Positions 52,002-60,180 of a stretch of DNA of 64,000 nt are shown piece after piece. The notes under the pieces are model-generated. The model saw nothing but the letters and a program-made list of their open reading frames with translations. It ran no database searches and was not told where the DNA came from. This DNA is from Streptomyces sp. DSM 15324. Lineage in GTDB: Bacteria; Actinomycetota; Actinomycetes; Streptomycetales; Streptomycetaceae. The position numbers were made by a program, and so were the translations under genes. Positions within the stretch are counted from its first letter, which is position 1, and each line of letters begins with the position of its first letter. The DNA lies in NCBI RefSeq assembly GCF_001514285.1, contig NZ_KQ949023.1, forward strand, positions 248,001-312,000, read 5' to 3'.

Positions 52002-53786
52002 TCAGTACGTCAGCCCGTGGCCCAGGGGATACAGCACCCGTGCCGGGTCGTCCGCCCGTGGCACCGGCACCGGGAGCCTTCCCCGCGGCCCGGCCGCCCC
52101 CGCGATCACCCGGGCCGCGGCGCGCAGTTCGACGTCGGTCCAGGAGTAGGCGGCCAGGAAGGCCGGTACGGACGGCAGTAGGGCGACGTCGTACGGGTTG
52201 CGCACGGCGACCACCACCACCGGGCGGCCGGTCGCCGTCAGCCGTTCGACCAGGGTGCGCTGGGGGCTCGCGGCGGTGACGTTGTACGTCGCGACGACCA
52301 CCGCGTCCGCCGCGCCCGCCGCCGTCACCGCCCGCTCGATCGTCCCGGCGGACGGGTCCGTCCCGGTGGACAGCGCCGACGCCGTGAAACCGAGGGCGGT
52401 GAGGGCGTCGGCCAGGACCGTGGTGGGCGGGCCCGTGGTGCCGGAGGGGGAGGCCGGGTCGGCACCCAGGACGAGGAGCCGGGGGTACGCGCGGGGCGAG
52501 AGGGGCAGCAGCGGACCCTCGTTGACCAGCAGGGTCGTCGTCCGTGCGGCGATCCGGTCGGCCTCCGCCGCATGACCGGGGCGGCCCACCACCCGGCCGA
52601 CGGCGCCCGGATCGGCGTACGGCTCGGCCAGCAGCCCCAGCTTCTCCTTCAGCCGCAGGATGCGCAGCACCGACGCGTCGAGCCGCTCCTCGGTGAGTTC
52701 CCCGTCCGCCACGGCCTTCAGGACCGCGCCGTGCGCGAGCGCGAGGTCCGGCGGGTCGAGGAGCTGGTCGACGCCGGCCTTCAGGGCGAGCACCGGCACC
52801 CGGTCGTCCCCGTACCTGGTGCGGACGCCCGCCATCCCGAGCGCGTCGGTGACCACGACCCCGTCGTAGCCGAGGCGCTCGCGCAGGATGCCGGTGATGA
52901 CGGGGCGGGAGAGGGTGGCCGGGTCACCGGAGTCATCCAGCGCGGGGACCAGGAGATGGCCCGTCATGATCGCGTCGACGCCCGCCGCGATCGCCGCGCG
53001 GAAGGGGGCCGCGTCCAGCCGCTCCCAGACCTCGCGGGTGTGCGTGATCACCGGGAAGCCGGTGTGGCTGTCGACGGCGGTGTCCCCGTGCCCCGGGAAG
53101 TGCTTGGCGGTGGCCGCGACCCCGGCCTCCTGATAGCCCCGCACCTCCTCGGCGACCAGGGCGGCCACCGCCTCCGGGTCCGAGCCGAAGGAACGGACGC
53201 CGATCACCGGGTTGGCCGGGTTCACGTTCACGTCGGCCACGGGGGAGTAGTTCTGCCGGACGCCCATCGCCCGCAGTTCGAGCCCGGCGATCCGGCCGAG
53301 GGCGCGGGCGTCGGCCGGATCGCCGCCTGCCCCGAGGGCCATCGCGCCGGGGAACAGGGTGGCCGGTCCGCCGATCCGGCAGACGATGCCGTGCTCCTGG
53401 TCGGTCGAGATCAGCACGGGCACACCGCCCGGCTGCCCGAGCGCGGCGCGCTGGATGCCGTCGGACAGCTCGGCGATCTGGCGCGGGTCGCGGGTGTTGT
53501 GCGCCCAGCTGAAGTAGATGATCCCGCCCACCCGGTACTTCGCGACCAGCTCGGCGGCGGTGCGGACGCCGAGTTCCGCCCGGTTGGCGTCCGCGTCGGC
53601 CCGGTCGGGCTCGGTCGCCGAGTGGCCGTACACCCGGGCCACGAAGAGCTGGCCGACCTTCTCCGCCGGCGTCATCCGGGACAGCAGCGCGGCCGGGCGG
53701 CCGTCGTCCGCCCGGGCCGTACCGCCGACGGCGAGCGCGGCGGTGACGCCCGCGCCGGCGGCGAGGACGGAACGTCGGGAGGGCAT
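52002..53786 (-). CDS. Secreted GH3 glycosidase (beta-N-acetylhexosaminidase type)
   Basis: 594 aa with a Tat-like signal ('MPSRRSVLAAGAGVTAALAV'). The GH3 barrel has 'DQEHGIVCRIGGPATLFPGA' and 'KHFPGHGDTAVDSHTGFPVI', the His/Asp pair typical of NagZ-type enzymes, with the nucleophile Asp in 'VVTDALGMAG'. A second alpha/beta domain (residues ~400-590) follows. Probable substrates are beta-GlcNAc residues of peptidoglycan or chito-oligosaccharides; unlike cytoplasmic NagZ it is exported. Confidence 0.9.
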   Translation of the reverse strand: MPSRRSVLAAGAGVTAALAVGGTARADDGRPAALLSRMTPAEKVGQLFVARVYGHSATEPDRADADANRAELGVRTAAELVAKYRVGGIIYFSWAHNTRDPRQIAELSDGIQRAALGQPGGVPVLISTDQEHGIVCRIGGPATLFPGAMALGAGGDPADARALGRIAGLELRAMGVRQNYSPVADVNVNPANPVIGVRSFGSDPEAVAALVAEEVRGYQEAGVAATAKHFPGHGDTAVDSHTGFPVITHTREVWERLDAAPFRAAIAAGVDAIMTGHLLVPALDDSGDPATLSRPVITGILRERLGYDGVVVTDALGMAGVRTRYGDDRVPVLALKAGVDQLLDPPDLALAHGAVLKAVADGELTEERLDASVLRILRLKEKLGLLAEPYADPGAVGRVVGRPGHAAEADRIAARTTTLLVNEGPLLPLSPRAYPRLLVLGADPASPSGTTGPPTTVLADALTALGFTASALSTGTDPSAGTIERAVTAAGAADAVVVATYNVTAASPQRTLVERLTATGRPVVVVAVRNPYDVALLPSVPAFLAAYSWTDVELRAAARVIAGAAGPRGRLPVPVPRADDPARVLYPLGHGLTY

Positions 53787-53993
53787 GGGCGCGCTCCTTC
53801 ACGGGGTGGGGGAGGTGCGGGCGGGCGAGGGCGGCGAGGGGGGGAGGGCGGCGTGGGGGAGGGCGGCGGGGGAGGGCTGGGGCGTACGCCGCACGCTACC
53901 CGCGCCGGCACCGCCCTCGGCGCATTGACCGCCCACGGATGCCGCTCACGGCGGTACGCGCAGAGGGTGCTGACAGCTGGGCATGGGGAGAAT

Positions 53994-54026
53994 GGTGACG
54001 GCCGTTCGAGCGGGTGCCGTTCACGG
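53994..54026. repeat. 33-bp direct repeat, copy 1
   Basis: Same sequence as 54048-54080 (begins GGTGACGGCCGTTCGAGCGG). Copy 1 lies in the gap of about 290 bases between GH3 and LysR; related fragments (CCGCTCACGG) occur near 53940. No gene in the gap. Confidence 0.85.
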
Positions 54027-54047
54027 TCGGCCGTCCACGCGGGTGGT

Positions 54048-54080
54048 GGTGACGGCCGTTCGAGCGGGTGCCGTTCACGG
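54048..54080. repeat. 33-bp direct repeat, copy 2 (over the LysR stop)
   Basis: Second copy, containing the LysR stop codon at 54075-54077 on the minus strand. Suggests a local duplication of the gene end. Confidence 0.85.
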
Positions 54081-54992
54081 CTGCCCATGCGCCGACACCC
54101 TCGGCCACCACTCCCGCAGCACGCGTACCGTCTCCGCGATCGCCGGCCGCCGGGCCGCCCCCGTGCGCCACACCGCGTACAGCCGGCGTACCGGCATCGG
54201 GTCGAGCGGCACCTCCGCCACCCCCGCCGGCAGCGGGCCGCGCCCGAGCCGGGGGATCAGGGCGACCCCGAGGCCGGCCGCGACGAGCGCCACGAGGGTC
54301 GGGTTCTCCTCGGCGGTGTGCACCAGGTCCGGTTCGTGCCCCGCCGCGCGCATCGTGCGCACCAGCCAGTCGTGGCACACCCGGCCGGGCGGCTGGCCGA
54401 CCCACCGCTCGCCGCCCAGCTCCTCGCGCCGTACGGCCGTACGTCCCGCGAAGGGATGGCCCTCGGGGACCAGCAGATCGCACAGGTCGTCCCCGATCAC
54501 CGCGTGCTCCACACCGGCCGGCGCGGGCAGCGGGGCGATGTCCCAGTCGTGGGTGACGGCGAGGTCCACCACGCCCCTGGCGACCAGGTCCACCGACAGA
54601 TGCGGATCGATCTCGGCGAGCCGGGCGTCCAGGGCCGGGTGGTCGCGGGCGAGGTCCGCGAGGACCGACGGCATCAGCCCGCGCGCCGCCGAGGCGAACG
54701 CCGCGACGGCGAGCTGCCCGGCCGGCACCCCGCGCCGCTCCTCCAGCTCCGTCTCGGCCCGTTCGACGATCGCCAGCAACTCCTGTGCCGTGGCCGCGAG
54801 GTGAAGCGCCTCGTCGGTGAGGCGGATACCCCGGCCCTCCCGCTCCAGCAGGACCGTCCGGGTCTCCCGCTCCAGCTTGGCGATCTGCTGGGAGACGGCG
54901 GACGGGGTGTAGCCGAGCGCGGCGGCCGCGGCGCCGACGGTGCCGTGGACCGAGACGGCGTGCAGGGCGCGCAGTCGCTGGAGATCGAGCAC
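54075..54992 (-). CDS. LysR-family transcriptional regulator
   Basis: 305 aa. The winged helix is at residues 1-60: 'LRALHAVSVHGTVGAAAAAL' then 'GYTPSAVSQQIAKLERETRT'. The effector domain follows from ~90 ('GQLAVAAFASAARGLMPSVL', 'TAEENPTLVALVAAGLGVAL'). Divergent from the EamA transporter gene across 88 nt, the classical LysR arrangement, so it probably controls that exporter and perhaps the EPSP-synthase gene after it. Confidence 0.92.
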   Translation of the reverse strand: MLDLQRLRALHAVSVHGTVGAAAAALGYTPSAVSQQIAKLERETRTVLLEREGRGIRLTDEALHLAATAQELLAIVERAETELEERRGVPAGQLAVAAFASAARGLMPSVLADLARDHPALDARLAEIDPHLSVDLVARGVVDLAVTHDWDIAPLPAPAGVEHAVIGDDLCDLLVPEGHPFAGRTAVRREELGGERWVGQPPGRVCHDWLVRTMRAAGHEPDLVHTAEENPTLVALVAAGLGVALIPRLGRGPLPAGVAEVPLDPMPVRRLYAVWRTGAARRPAIAETVRVLREWWPRVSAHGQP

Positions 54993-55080
54993 CAGACCCT
55001 CCGAACATTAGCGTTGCTTCATCCGATCGTGCAGCAATCATCGCTGGTGCTTAACGATCCCGGCGGGTGATCCTCGACGC

Positions 55081-56022
55081 ATGCGACCCGCCCACTTCGC
55101 CCTCGCCGTGCTCGTCGCCGCCGTATGGGGCGCGAACTTCACCGTCGTCGAGATCGGCCTCGGACACTTCCCGCCGCTGCTCTTCTCGGCGCTGCGCTTC
55201 CTGACGGCCGCCCTGCCCGCCGTGTTCCTCGTGGGCCGCCCCACGGTGGCCTGGACGTGGATCGTGGCGGTCGGGCTGGTCCTCGGCGTCGCCAAGTTCG
55301 GCCTGCTCTTCGTCGGTATGGACGCGGGCATGCCGGCCGGCCTGTCCTCCCTCGTCCTCCAGATACAGGCGGTGTTCACGGCGGTCATCGCCTTCGCCGT
55401 CCTCGGCGAACGCCCGGGCCGGCTGCGGCTGTTCGGCATGGCCGTCGCGCTCGCCGGCATCGGGGTTGCGGCGGTGGACGAGGGGACCTCCGGCCCGCTC
55501 GGCGCCTTCGCGCTGGTTGTCGCCGCGGCCGTCTGCTTCGGCGCCTCCAACGTCCTCACCCGCAAGGCCGCCCCGCCCGACTCCCTGAACTTCATGGTGT
55601 GGGTGAGCACGGTCCCGGTGCTGCCCCTGCTGGCCCTCTCCCTCCTCACGGAGGGCCCGAGCCGGGACTACGACGCCCTGCGCGCCCTCGACTGGCAGGG
55701 CGCCGGCACCGTCCTCTACGTCGCCTGGGTCACCACCGTCCTCGGCTTCGGCGCCTGGGGCCGGCTGCTGCACCGCTATCCCGCCTCCACCGTCGCCCCC
55801 TTCGCGCTGCTGGTCCCCGTCTTCGGCATGTCGTCGGCGGCCCTGTTCCTCGGCGAGCCGATCAGCGGCCTGCGCTGGTGCGCGGCGGCCCTCCTGGTGG
55901 GCGGGGTGGCCCTGACCTCACTGGCACCGGCCCGGGCGGCGGCCGCGTCCCCGCCGCCCGCCGCGTCCCCGGTCCATCCCGTGGACTCGGCCCCGTCGCA
56001 GCCGGTACGCACGGGATCATGA
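55081..56022 (+). CDS. EamA/DMT-family transporter
   Basis: 313 aa with ten predicted membrane helices in two EamA repeats ('FALAVLVAAVWGANFTVVEI' begins repeat 1; 'GAFALVVAAAVCFGASNVLT' repeat 2; 'TVAPFALLVPVFGMSSAALF' and 'GEPISGLRWCAAALLVGGVA' end it). DMT transporters of this kind export amino acids or metabolites. 4 nt before the EPSP-synthase gene, so co-transcribed; it may export a shikimate-derived or enolpyruvyl compound (inference). Confidence 0.88.
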   Translation: MRPAHFALAVLVAAVWGANFTVVEIGLGHFPPLLFSALRFLTAALPAVFLVGRPTVAWTWIVAVGLVLGVAKFGLLFVGMDAGMPAGLSSLVLQIQAVFTAVIAFAVLGERPGRLRLFGMAVALAGIGVAAVDEGTSGPLGAFALVVAAAVCFGASNVLTRKAAPPDSLNFMVWVSTVPVLPLLALSLLTEGPSRDYDALRALDWQGAGTVLYVAWVTTVLGFGAWGRLLHRYPASTVAPFALLVPVFGMSSAALFLGEPISGLRWCAAALLVGGVALTSLAPARAAAASPPPAASPVHPVDSAPSQPVRTGS

Positions 56023-56026
56023 GGGC

Positions 56027-57262
56027 ATGGCCCTCGTCGACATCCCCGGTTCCAAGTCCATCACCGCCCGTGCCCTGTTCCTCGCGGCCGCCGCCGACGG
56101 TGTCACCACCCTTCAGCGGCCCCTGCGCTCGGACGACACGGAGGGCTTCGCCGAAGGGCTGGCCCGGCTCGGCTACCGCGTCGGCCGCACCCCGGACAGC
56201 TGGCAGATCGACGGCCGCCCCCAGGGCCCCGCCGTCACCGAGGCCGACGTCTACTGCCGCGACGGCGCGACGACCGCCCGCTTCCTGCCCACCCTCGCCG
56301 CCGCCGGCCACGGCACCTTCCGCTTCGATGCCTCGCCCCAGATGCGCCGCCGCCCCCTCCTGCCGCTCACCCGCGCCCTGCGCGACCTCGGCGTGGACCT
56401 GCGGCACGAGGAGGCCGAGGGCCACCACCCGCTCACGGTCGCCGCGCACGGCGTTGAGGGCGGCGAGGTGGTGCTGGACGCCGGCCAGTCCTCCCAGTAC
56501 CTGACCGCCCTCCTCCTGCTCGGCCCGCTCACCCGCACCGGGCTGCGCATCACCGTCACCGACCTGGTCTCCGCGCCGTACGTGGAGATCACGATCGCGA
56601 TGATGCGCTCCTTCGGCGTGGAGGTCGCCCGCGAGGGCGACACCTATGTCGTCCCGCCGGGCGGCTACCGCGCCACCACCTACCCGATCGAACCCGACGC
56701 CTCCACCTCCAGCTACTTCTTCGCGGCGGCCGCGCTCACCGGCGGCGAGGTCACCGTGGCGGGCCTCGGCGAGGGCGCGCTCCAGGGCGACCTGGGCTTC
56801 GTGGAGGTGCTGCGCCGGATGGGCGCGCGGGTGGAGACCGGCGCGGACCGCACCACCGTCACGGGCACCGGCGTACTCCACGGCGTCACCGTCACCATGC
56901 GGGACATCTCCGACACCATGCCGACCCTCGCCGCGATCGCCCCCTTCGCCTCGGGCCCGGTGCGCATCGAGGACGTCGCCAACACCCGGGTGAAGGAGTG
57001 CGACCGCCTCGACGCCTGCGCCGAGAACCTGCGCAGGCTCGGCGTGGACGTGGCGACCGGCGAGGACTGGATCGAGATCCGGCCGGGGGCGCCGAGCGGC
57101 GCGGAGATCAAGACGTACGGCGACCACCGCATCGTCATGTCCTTCGCGGTGACCGGCCTGCGCACCCCCGGGATCTCGTTCGACGACCCGGGCTGCGTCC
57201 GCAAGACGTTCCCGGGTTTCCACGAGGCGTTCGCGCGGTTGAAGGAGGAGATCGTCGGCTGA
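56027..57262 (+). CDS. aroA: 3-phosphoshikimate 1-carboxyvinyltransferase (EPSP synthase) paralogue
   Basis: 411 aa, full length for EPSP synthase, which transfers enolpyruvyl from PEP to shikimate-3-phosphate. Catalytic residues are kept: Lys/Ser in 'IPGSKSITARAL', Gln in 'GQSSQYLTALL', Asp in 'ISDTMPTLAA', Lys in 'TRVKECDRL', 'YGDHRIVMSF', and 'CVRKTFPGF'. The PEP loop is unusual: 'CRDGATTARFL' replaces the normal N-A-G-T-x-x-R. Its place after an exporter and LysR rather than in an aro cluster suggests a second copy, perhaps for secondary metabolism or glyphosate-like inhibitor tolerance. ATG follows the EamA stop by 4 nt. Confidence 0.88.
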   Translation: MALVDIPGSKSITARALFLAAAADGVTTLQRPLRSDDTEGFAEGLARLGYRVGRTPDSWQIDGRPQGPAVTEADVYCRDGATTARFLPTLAAAGHGTFRFDASPQMRRRPLLPLTRALRDLGVDLRHEEAEGHHPLTVAAHGVEGGEVVLDAGQSSQYLTALLLLGPLTRTGLRITVTDLVSAPYVEITIAMMRSFGVEVAREGDTYVVPPGGYRATTYPIEPDASTSSYFFAAAALTGGEVTVAGLGEGALQGDLGFVEVLRRMGARVETGADRTTVTGTGVLHGVTVTMRDISDTMPTLAAIAPFASGPVRIEDVANTRVKECDRLDACAENLRRLGVDVATGEDWIEIRPGAPSGAEIKTYGDHRIVMSFAVTGLRTPGISFDDPGCVRKTFPGFHEAFARLKEEIVG

Positions 57263-57297
57263 GTTCCGTCCTGCGGGGGCCGGTGCTCCGGGGCACG

Positions 57298-57350
57298 CTG
57301 GTGTGGCTGGTGTGGCTGGTGCAGCTGGTGTGGCTGGTGTGGCTGGTGCG
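57298..57350. repeat. 9-bp tandem repeats (CTGGTGTGG)
   Basis: About six imperfect copies of a 9-mer between aroA and the LysR remnant. In the pseudogene frame they encode a His-Gln-Pro repeat; probably slippage-expanded after loss of selection. Confidence 0.85.
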
Positions 57351-57783
57351 CTGTGGCGGCCGGAGCCGCCGGAGCCGCTGGGGAGGCGGCATGCTCGGCG
57401 AAGTCGACCGCCACGGCGCCATCGAGCTGCCCGGCGTCGAGCGCGGTGGCCAGATCCGGCGGCTGGGCCTCGACGACGTCGCCCCGCAGCCGCGGCAGCC
57501 GCGGCAGCCGCTCGCGCAGCCCGCGCAGCGCGGTGGGTGGCAGCCCCAGGATGGGGCTGGAGAAACAGCCGACGGTCACCGTGCCCGGCCGCCGTCGGCG
57601 TGCGCCGCGAGAGCGGCGCGGGCCCGCTCCAACTGGGCGGCGATGACGTCGGCGTGGGCGAGCAGGACCCGGGCCTGTCCGGTGAGCCGTACGCCTCTGC
57701 CGTCGCGTTCGGTGAGGGGGACCCCCAGGTCACGGGCGAGGGCGGCGAGCTGCTGGGCGACCGCCGAAGGGGTCAGCCTGCCG
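57351..57783 (-). pseudogene. LysR-family regulator remnant
   Basis: Minus-strand fragments in two frames make up a broken LysR gene. Frame 1 (57783 to ~57580) has the recognition helix and linker 'LTPSAVAQQLAALARDLGVP' and 'RLTGQARVLLAHADVI'. After a one-base shift, frame 2 (from ~57579) has the start of an effector domain 'TVTVGCFSSPILGLPPTALR' and 'ATALDAGQLDGAVAVDF'. The first part of the HTH and the last two thirds of the effector domain are missing. The adjacent ORFs on the plus strand here are shadows. Confidence 0.8.
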
Positions 57784-57819
57784 CTGGACCTGGCTGACGG
57801 GGCAGGAAATGATCCCAGC

Positions 57820-58437
57820 ATGCCCACCACGCCCTCACCCACCTCCTCCGCCTCCCCTGCCTTCCTCGTCCTCCACGGCTGGCAGAACCGCCGCCCCGAG
57901 GCCCACTGGCAGCACTGGCTGGCCGACCGTCTCACCGCCCTCGGCCACTCCGTCACGTACCCCCAGCTCCCCGACCCGGACACCCCGTCCCTGGAGGCCT
58001 GGCTGACCGAACTGGAGGGCCTACTGGCCGACTTCGGCCCCGCCGCCTCCGAACGGGTCGTGATCGCCCACAGCCTCTCCGCGGTCCTCTGGCTGCACGC
58101 CGCCGCCCGCGACCTGCCCGGCGTCACCGCGCCCGACCGCGTCCTCCTGGTGGCCCCACCCTCCGCCTCCGTGGTCCGAAGCCACCCGGAGATCGCGGAA
58201 TTCGCACCCCCGCCCCTGCCCGGCCTCCGTCTCCCCACCCCCACCCACCTGGTGGCGGGCGACGACGACCCCTACCTCCCCGAGGGCGCCCAGGCCGCGT
58301 ACGGCACTCCGCTGGGCCTCACCGCCGACCTCCTCCCCGGAGCGGCCCACCTCGACCTGGACGCGGGCTACGGCCCCTGGCCGTCCGTACTGGAGTGGTG
58401 CCTGGACCGGACGGCACGATTGCGGGTACGCCCTTAG
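57820..58437 (+). CDS. RBBP9/YdeN-family alpha/beta hydrolase
   Basis: 205-aa serine hydrolase. 'AFLVLHGWQNRRPEAHWQHW' is the family N-terminus, the nucleophile is in 'VIAHSLSAVLWLHA', the acid in 'LVAGDDDPYLPE' and the His in 'LLPGAAHLDLDAG'. Substrate unknown. ATG 57820 has AGGAAA about 10 nt upstream; the open frame extends far upstream through the pseudogene region but is not coding there. Confidence 0.88.
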   Translation: MPTTPSPTSSASPAFLVLHGWQNRRPEAHWQHWLADRLTALGHSVTYPQLPDPDTPSLEAWLTELEGLLADFGPAASERVVIAHSLSAVLWLHAAARDLPGVTAPDRVLLVAPPSASVVRSHPEIAEFAPPPLPGLRLPTPTHLVAGDDDPYLPEGAQAAYGTPLGLTADLLPGAAHLDLDAGYGPWPSVLEWCLDRTARLRVRP

Positions 58438-58840
58438 GGCAGCGGGGCCAGGCGCCGAAGGTGCGTGCGGCGGGGGTCGCTGGTAAGTATCCGTCCGGCG
58501 GGGGCGCGGGTGTTCCGGCGGGGGTGCGGGAGAGGGTTCGGGTCTTGCGTGGCCGCGGGTTCGGGTCTTGGTTTGCTGCGGCTGCGGCTGCGGCTGCGGC
58601 TGCGGGTGTGGGTGCAGGTGCAGGTGCAGGTGCCGGTGCGGGCGTGGGTGTGGGTGCGGGTCTGGCGTGGCCGCAAGTGTGTGTCCGTGCGGGACCGGCA
58701 CCTTCGCAGCCCACGTCGGCTCGATCAGCCCGTCCGGCGCTTGAGGACGAGGCCCGTTCAGGGCCGAAGCGGGGCCCCGGGGGCGGCAGCCCCCGGAGAC
58801 GGCCGCTCCAGCACCGGGCCCCCGAACAAGCGAACGGTGC
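58438..58840. other. Gene-free, repeat-rich intergenic region
   Basis: 403 bases without a supported gene. It contains hexamer runs GGCTGC and GGTGCA/GGTGCG (about 58575-58660) and an interspersed Streptomyces repeat with a hairpin at 58725-58797. Reading frames through it give only Pro-His, Pro-Gln or Ala-Gly strings. Confidence 0.7.
58725..58797. repeat. Interspersed Streptomyces repeat with terminator hairpin
   Basis: Begins TCAGCCCGTCCGGCGCTTGA and GGACGAGGCC, which I recognise as a common Streptomyces intergenic repeat, and ends in a hairpin with arms CCGGGGGC (58777-58784) and GCCCCCGG (58789-58796). Probably terminates the LacI gene transcript, which ends at 58841 on the minus strand. 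Confidence 0.7.
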
Positions 58841-59887
58841 CTAGACCCGCGGCCCCCCGGAGGACCCCCGCACCATCAGTTCCCCCCGCACCGTAGCGAT
58901 CCCCCCGGGCGGCGGCTCCTCCCGCCCCATCGCGATCCGCCCCGCCCGCGCCCCCGCCTCCGCCAACGGCAACCGCACCGTCGTCAGGGCAGGCACCGCG
59001 TCGATGCTGAACGGCAGATCGTCGAACCCGGCCACCGACACGTCCTCGGGAATCCGCAGCCCCGAGTCCCGCAGCGCCGCGCACGCCCCCAGCGCGACGG
59101 AGTCGTTCGCGGCGACCACCGCGGTCAGGGTCGGGTCCCGCCGCAGCAGCTCCAGCGTGGCCTCGTACCCCGCCCGCCGGTCGTACCGCCCGTGCACGGT
59201 CCACCGGGGGTCCTCCTCGATCCCCGCGGCCTCCAGTGCCGCCCGGTGCCCCTCCAGCCGGTGCCGGGTCGTCGTGCGCTCCTCGGGACCGGCGATGTAC
59301 CCCAGCCGGCGGTGCCCGAGCCCGATCAGGTGCTCGGTCAGCTCCCGCCCGCCGCCCCGGTTGTCGAAGGTGAGCGCGATCGCCGAGGTGTCCGGTGCCG
59401 GCGGCCGCCCGCACAGCACGATCCGCGTCCCCGCCTCGCCCAGCTTGCGCAGCTTCGCCGCCATCGCCGCCGCGTGCGGCTCGTTCTCCATGGCCCCGCC
59501 GGTCAACACCACGGCCGCGGCCCGCTGCCGCTGCAACAGGGTCAGATAGGTCAGCTCGCGCTCCGGCGAGCCCCCGGTGTTGCAGACCACCGCCAGCCGC
59601 TCGCCCCCGGCGCGCCCGCCGGGTCCCCCGATCTCCCCCTGGATCGCACTGGCCATGATCCCGAAGAAGGGGTCGGCGATGTCGTTGACCAGGATTCCCA
59701 CCAGGTCGGAGGTCGCCGCCGCGAGCGCGCTCGCGGGTCCGTTCAGCACATAGTCCAGCTCGTCCACAGCCCGCAGCACCCGCTCACGGGTGGATGCGGC
59801 GACGGGATAGTTCCCGTTCAGCACGCGCGACACCGTCGCGGGCGAGACCTGCGCGCGGGCCGCCACGTCCGCCAGGGTCACCGTCAT
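58841..59887 (-). CDS. LacI-family repressor of the adjacent sugar operon
   Basis: 348 aa. HTH at residues 3-50 ('LADVAARAQVSPATVSRVLN' then 'GNYPVAASTRERV'), hinge and inducer domain ('LVGILVNDIADPFFGIMASA', 'AVVAANDSVALGACAALRDS', 'VSVAGFDDLPFSIDAVPALT'). Divergent from the oxidoreductase operon over 293 nt, which holds a CGCTT-centred palindrome and a 14-bp direct repeat. The inducer is probably the operon's sugar substrate. Confidence 0.92.
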   Translation of the reverse strand: MTVTLADVAARAQVSPATVSRVLNGNYPVAASTRERVLRAVDELDYVLNGPASALAAATSDLVGILVNDIADPFFGIMASAIQGEIGGPGGRAGGERLAVVCNTGGSPERELTYLTLLQRQRAAAVVLTGGAMENEPHAAAMAAKLRKLGEAGTRIVLCGRPPAPDTSAIALTFDNRGGGRELTEHLIGLGHRRLGYIAGPEERTTTRHRLEGHRAALEAAGIEEDPRWTVHGRYDRRAGYEATLELLRRDPTLTAVVAANDSVALGACAALRDSGLRIPEDVSVAGFDDLPFSIDAVPALTTVRLPLAEAGARAGRIAMGREEPPPGGIATVRGELMVRGSSGGPRV

Positions 59888-59925
59888 CTCGTCGTCCTCC
59901 GGTCACGCATCTCGTCGTACGTCCC

Positions 59926-59955
59926 CATACGTCCACGTACTCATACGTCCACGTA
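59926..59955. promoter_or_regulatory. 14-bp direct repeat before the LacI gene
   Basis: CATACGTCCACGTA occurs at 59926-59939 and 59942-59955, 16 bp apart, and an ACGTCC fragment precedes it. Located 39-68 nt upstream of the LacI start; may be a regulator site for autoregulation. Confidence 0.4.
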
Positions 59956-60098
59956 AGACAGGCCGGCCGCGGTCGCGGTTCCGGGCGTGTCCGAGCAGAC
60001 CCTACGGCCACAACCCCCTCTTGTTCGCCCCCTCGAACAACTCGGGATGGACACGGTCTTGTCCGGACCACCGGTCAGAGGCTAGCTTCTTCTTGTAT

Positions 60099-60113
60099 AG
60101 AAAGCGCTTGCTG
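60099..60113. promoter_or_regulatory. LacI-type operator candidate for the sugar operon
   Basis: TAGAAAGCGCTTGCT is centred on the palindrome AAGCGCTT (60103-60110), about 75 nt upstream of the oxidoreductase start. Central CG and A-rich arms fit LacI-family sites. Confidence 0.6.
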
Positions 60114-60180
60114 TAACGCTGATCAGGAAGAGGCGTACGCGGCGCACATCACCGCGTACTACGCCTACGAAAGGACCGAC

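Noticed and set aside
57298..57350. Possible CRISPR or coding repeat
   Set aside because: Period is 9 bp and imperfect; it is a slippage tract inside a pseudogene.
58465..58896. Open frames through the hexamer repeats
   Set aside because: They encode only Leu-Arg, Ala-Gly or His-Pro strings caused by GGCTGC/GGTGCA repeats; no ribosome site.
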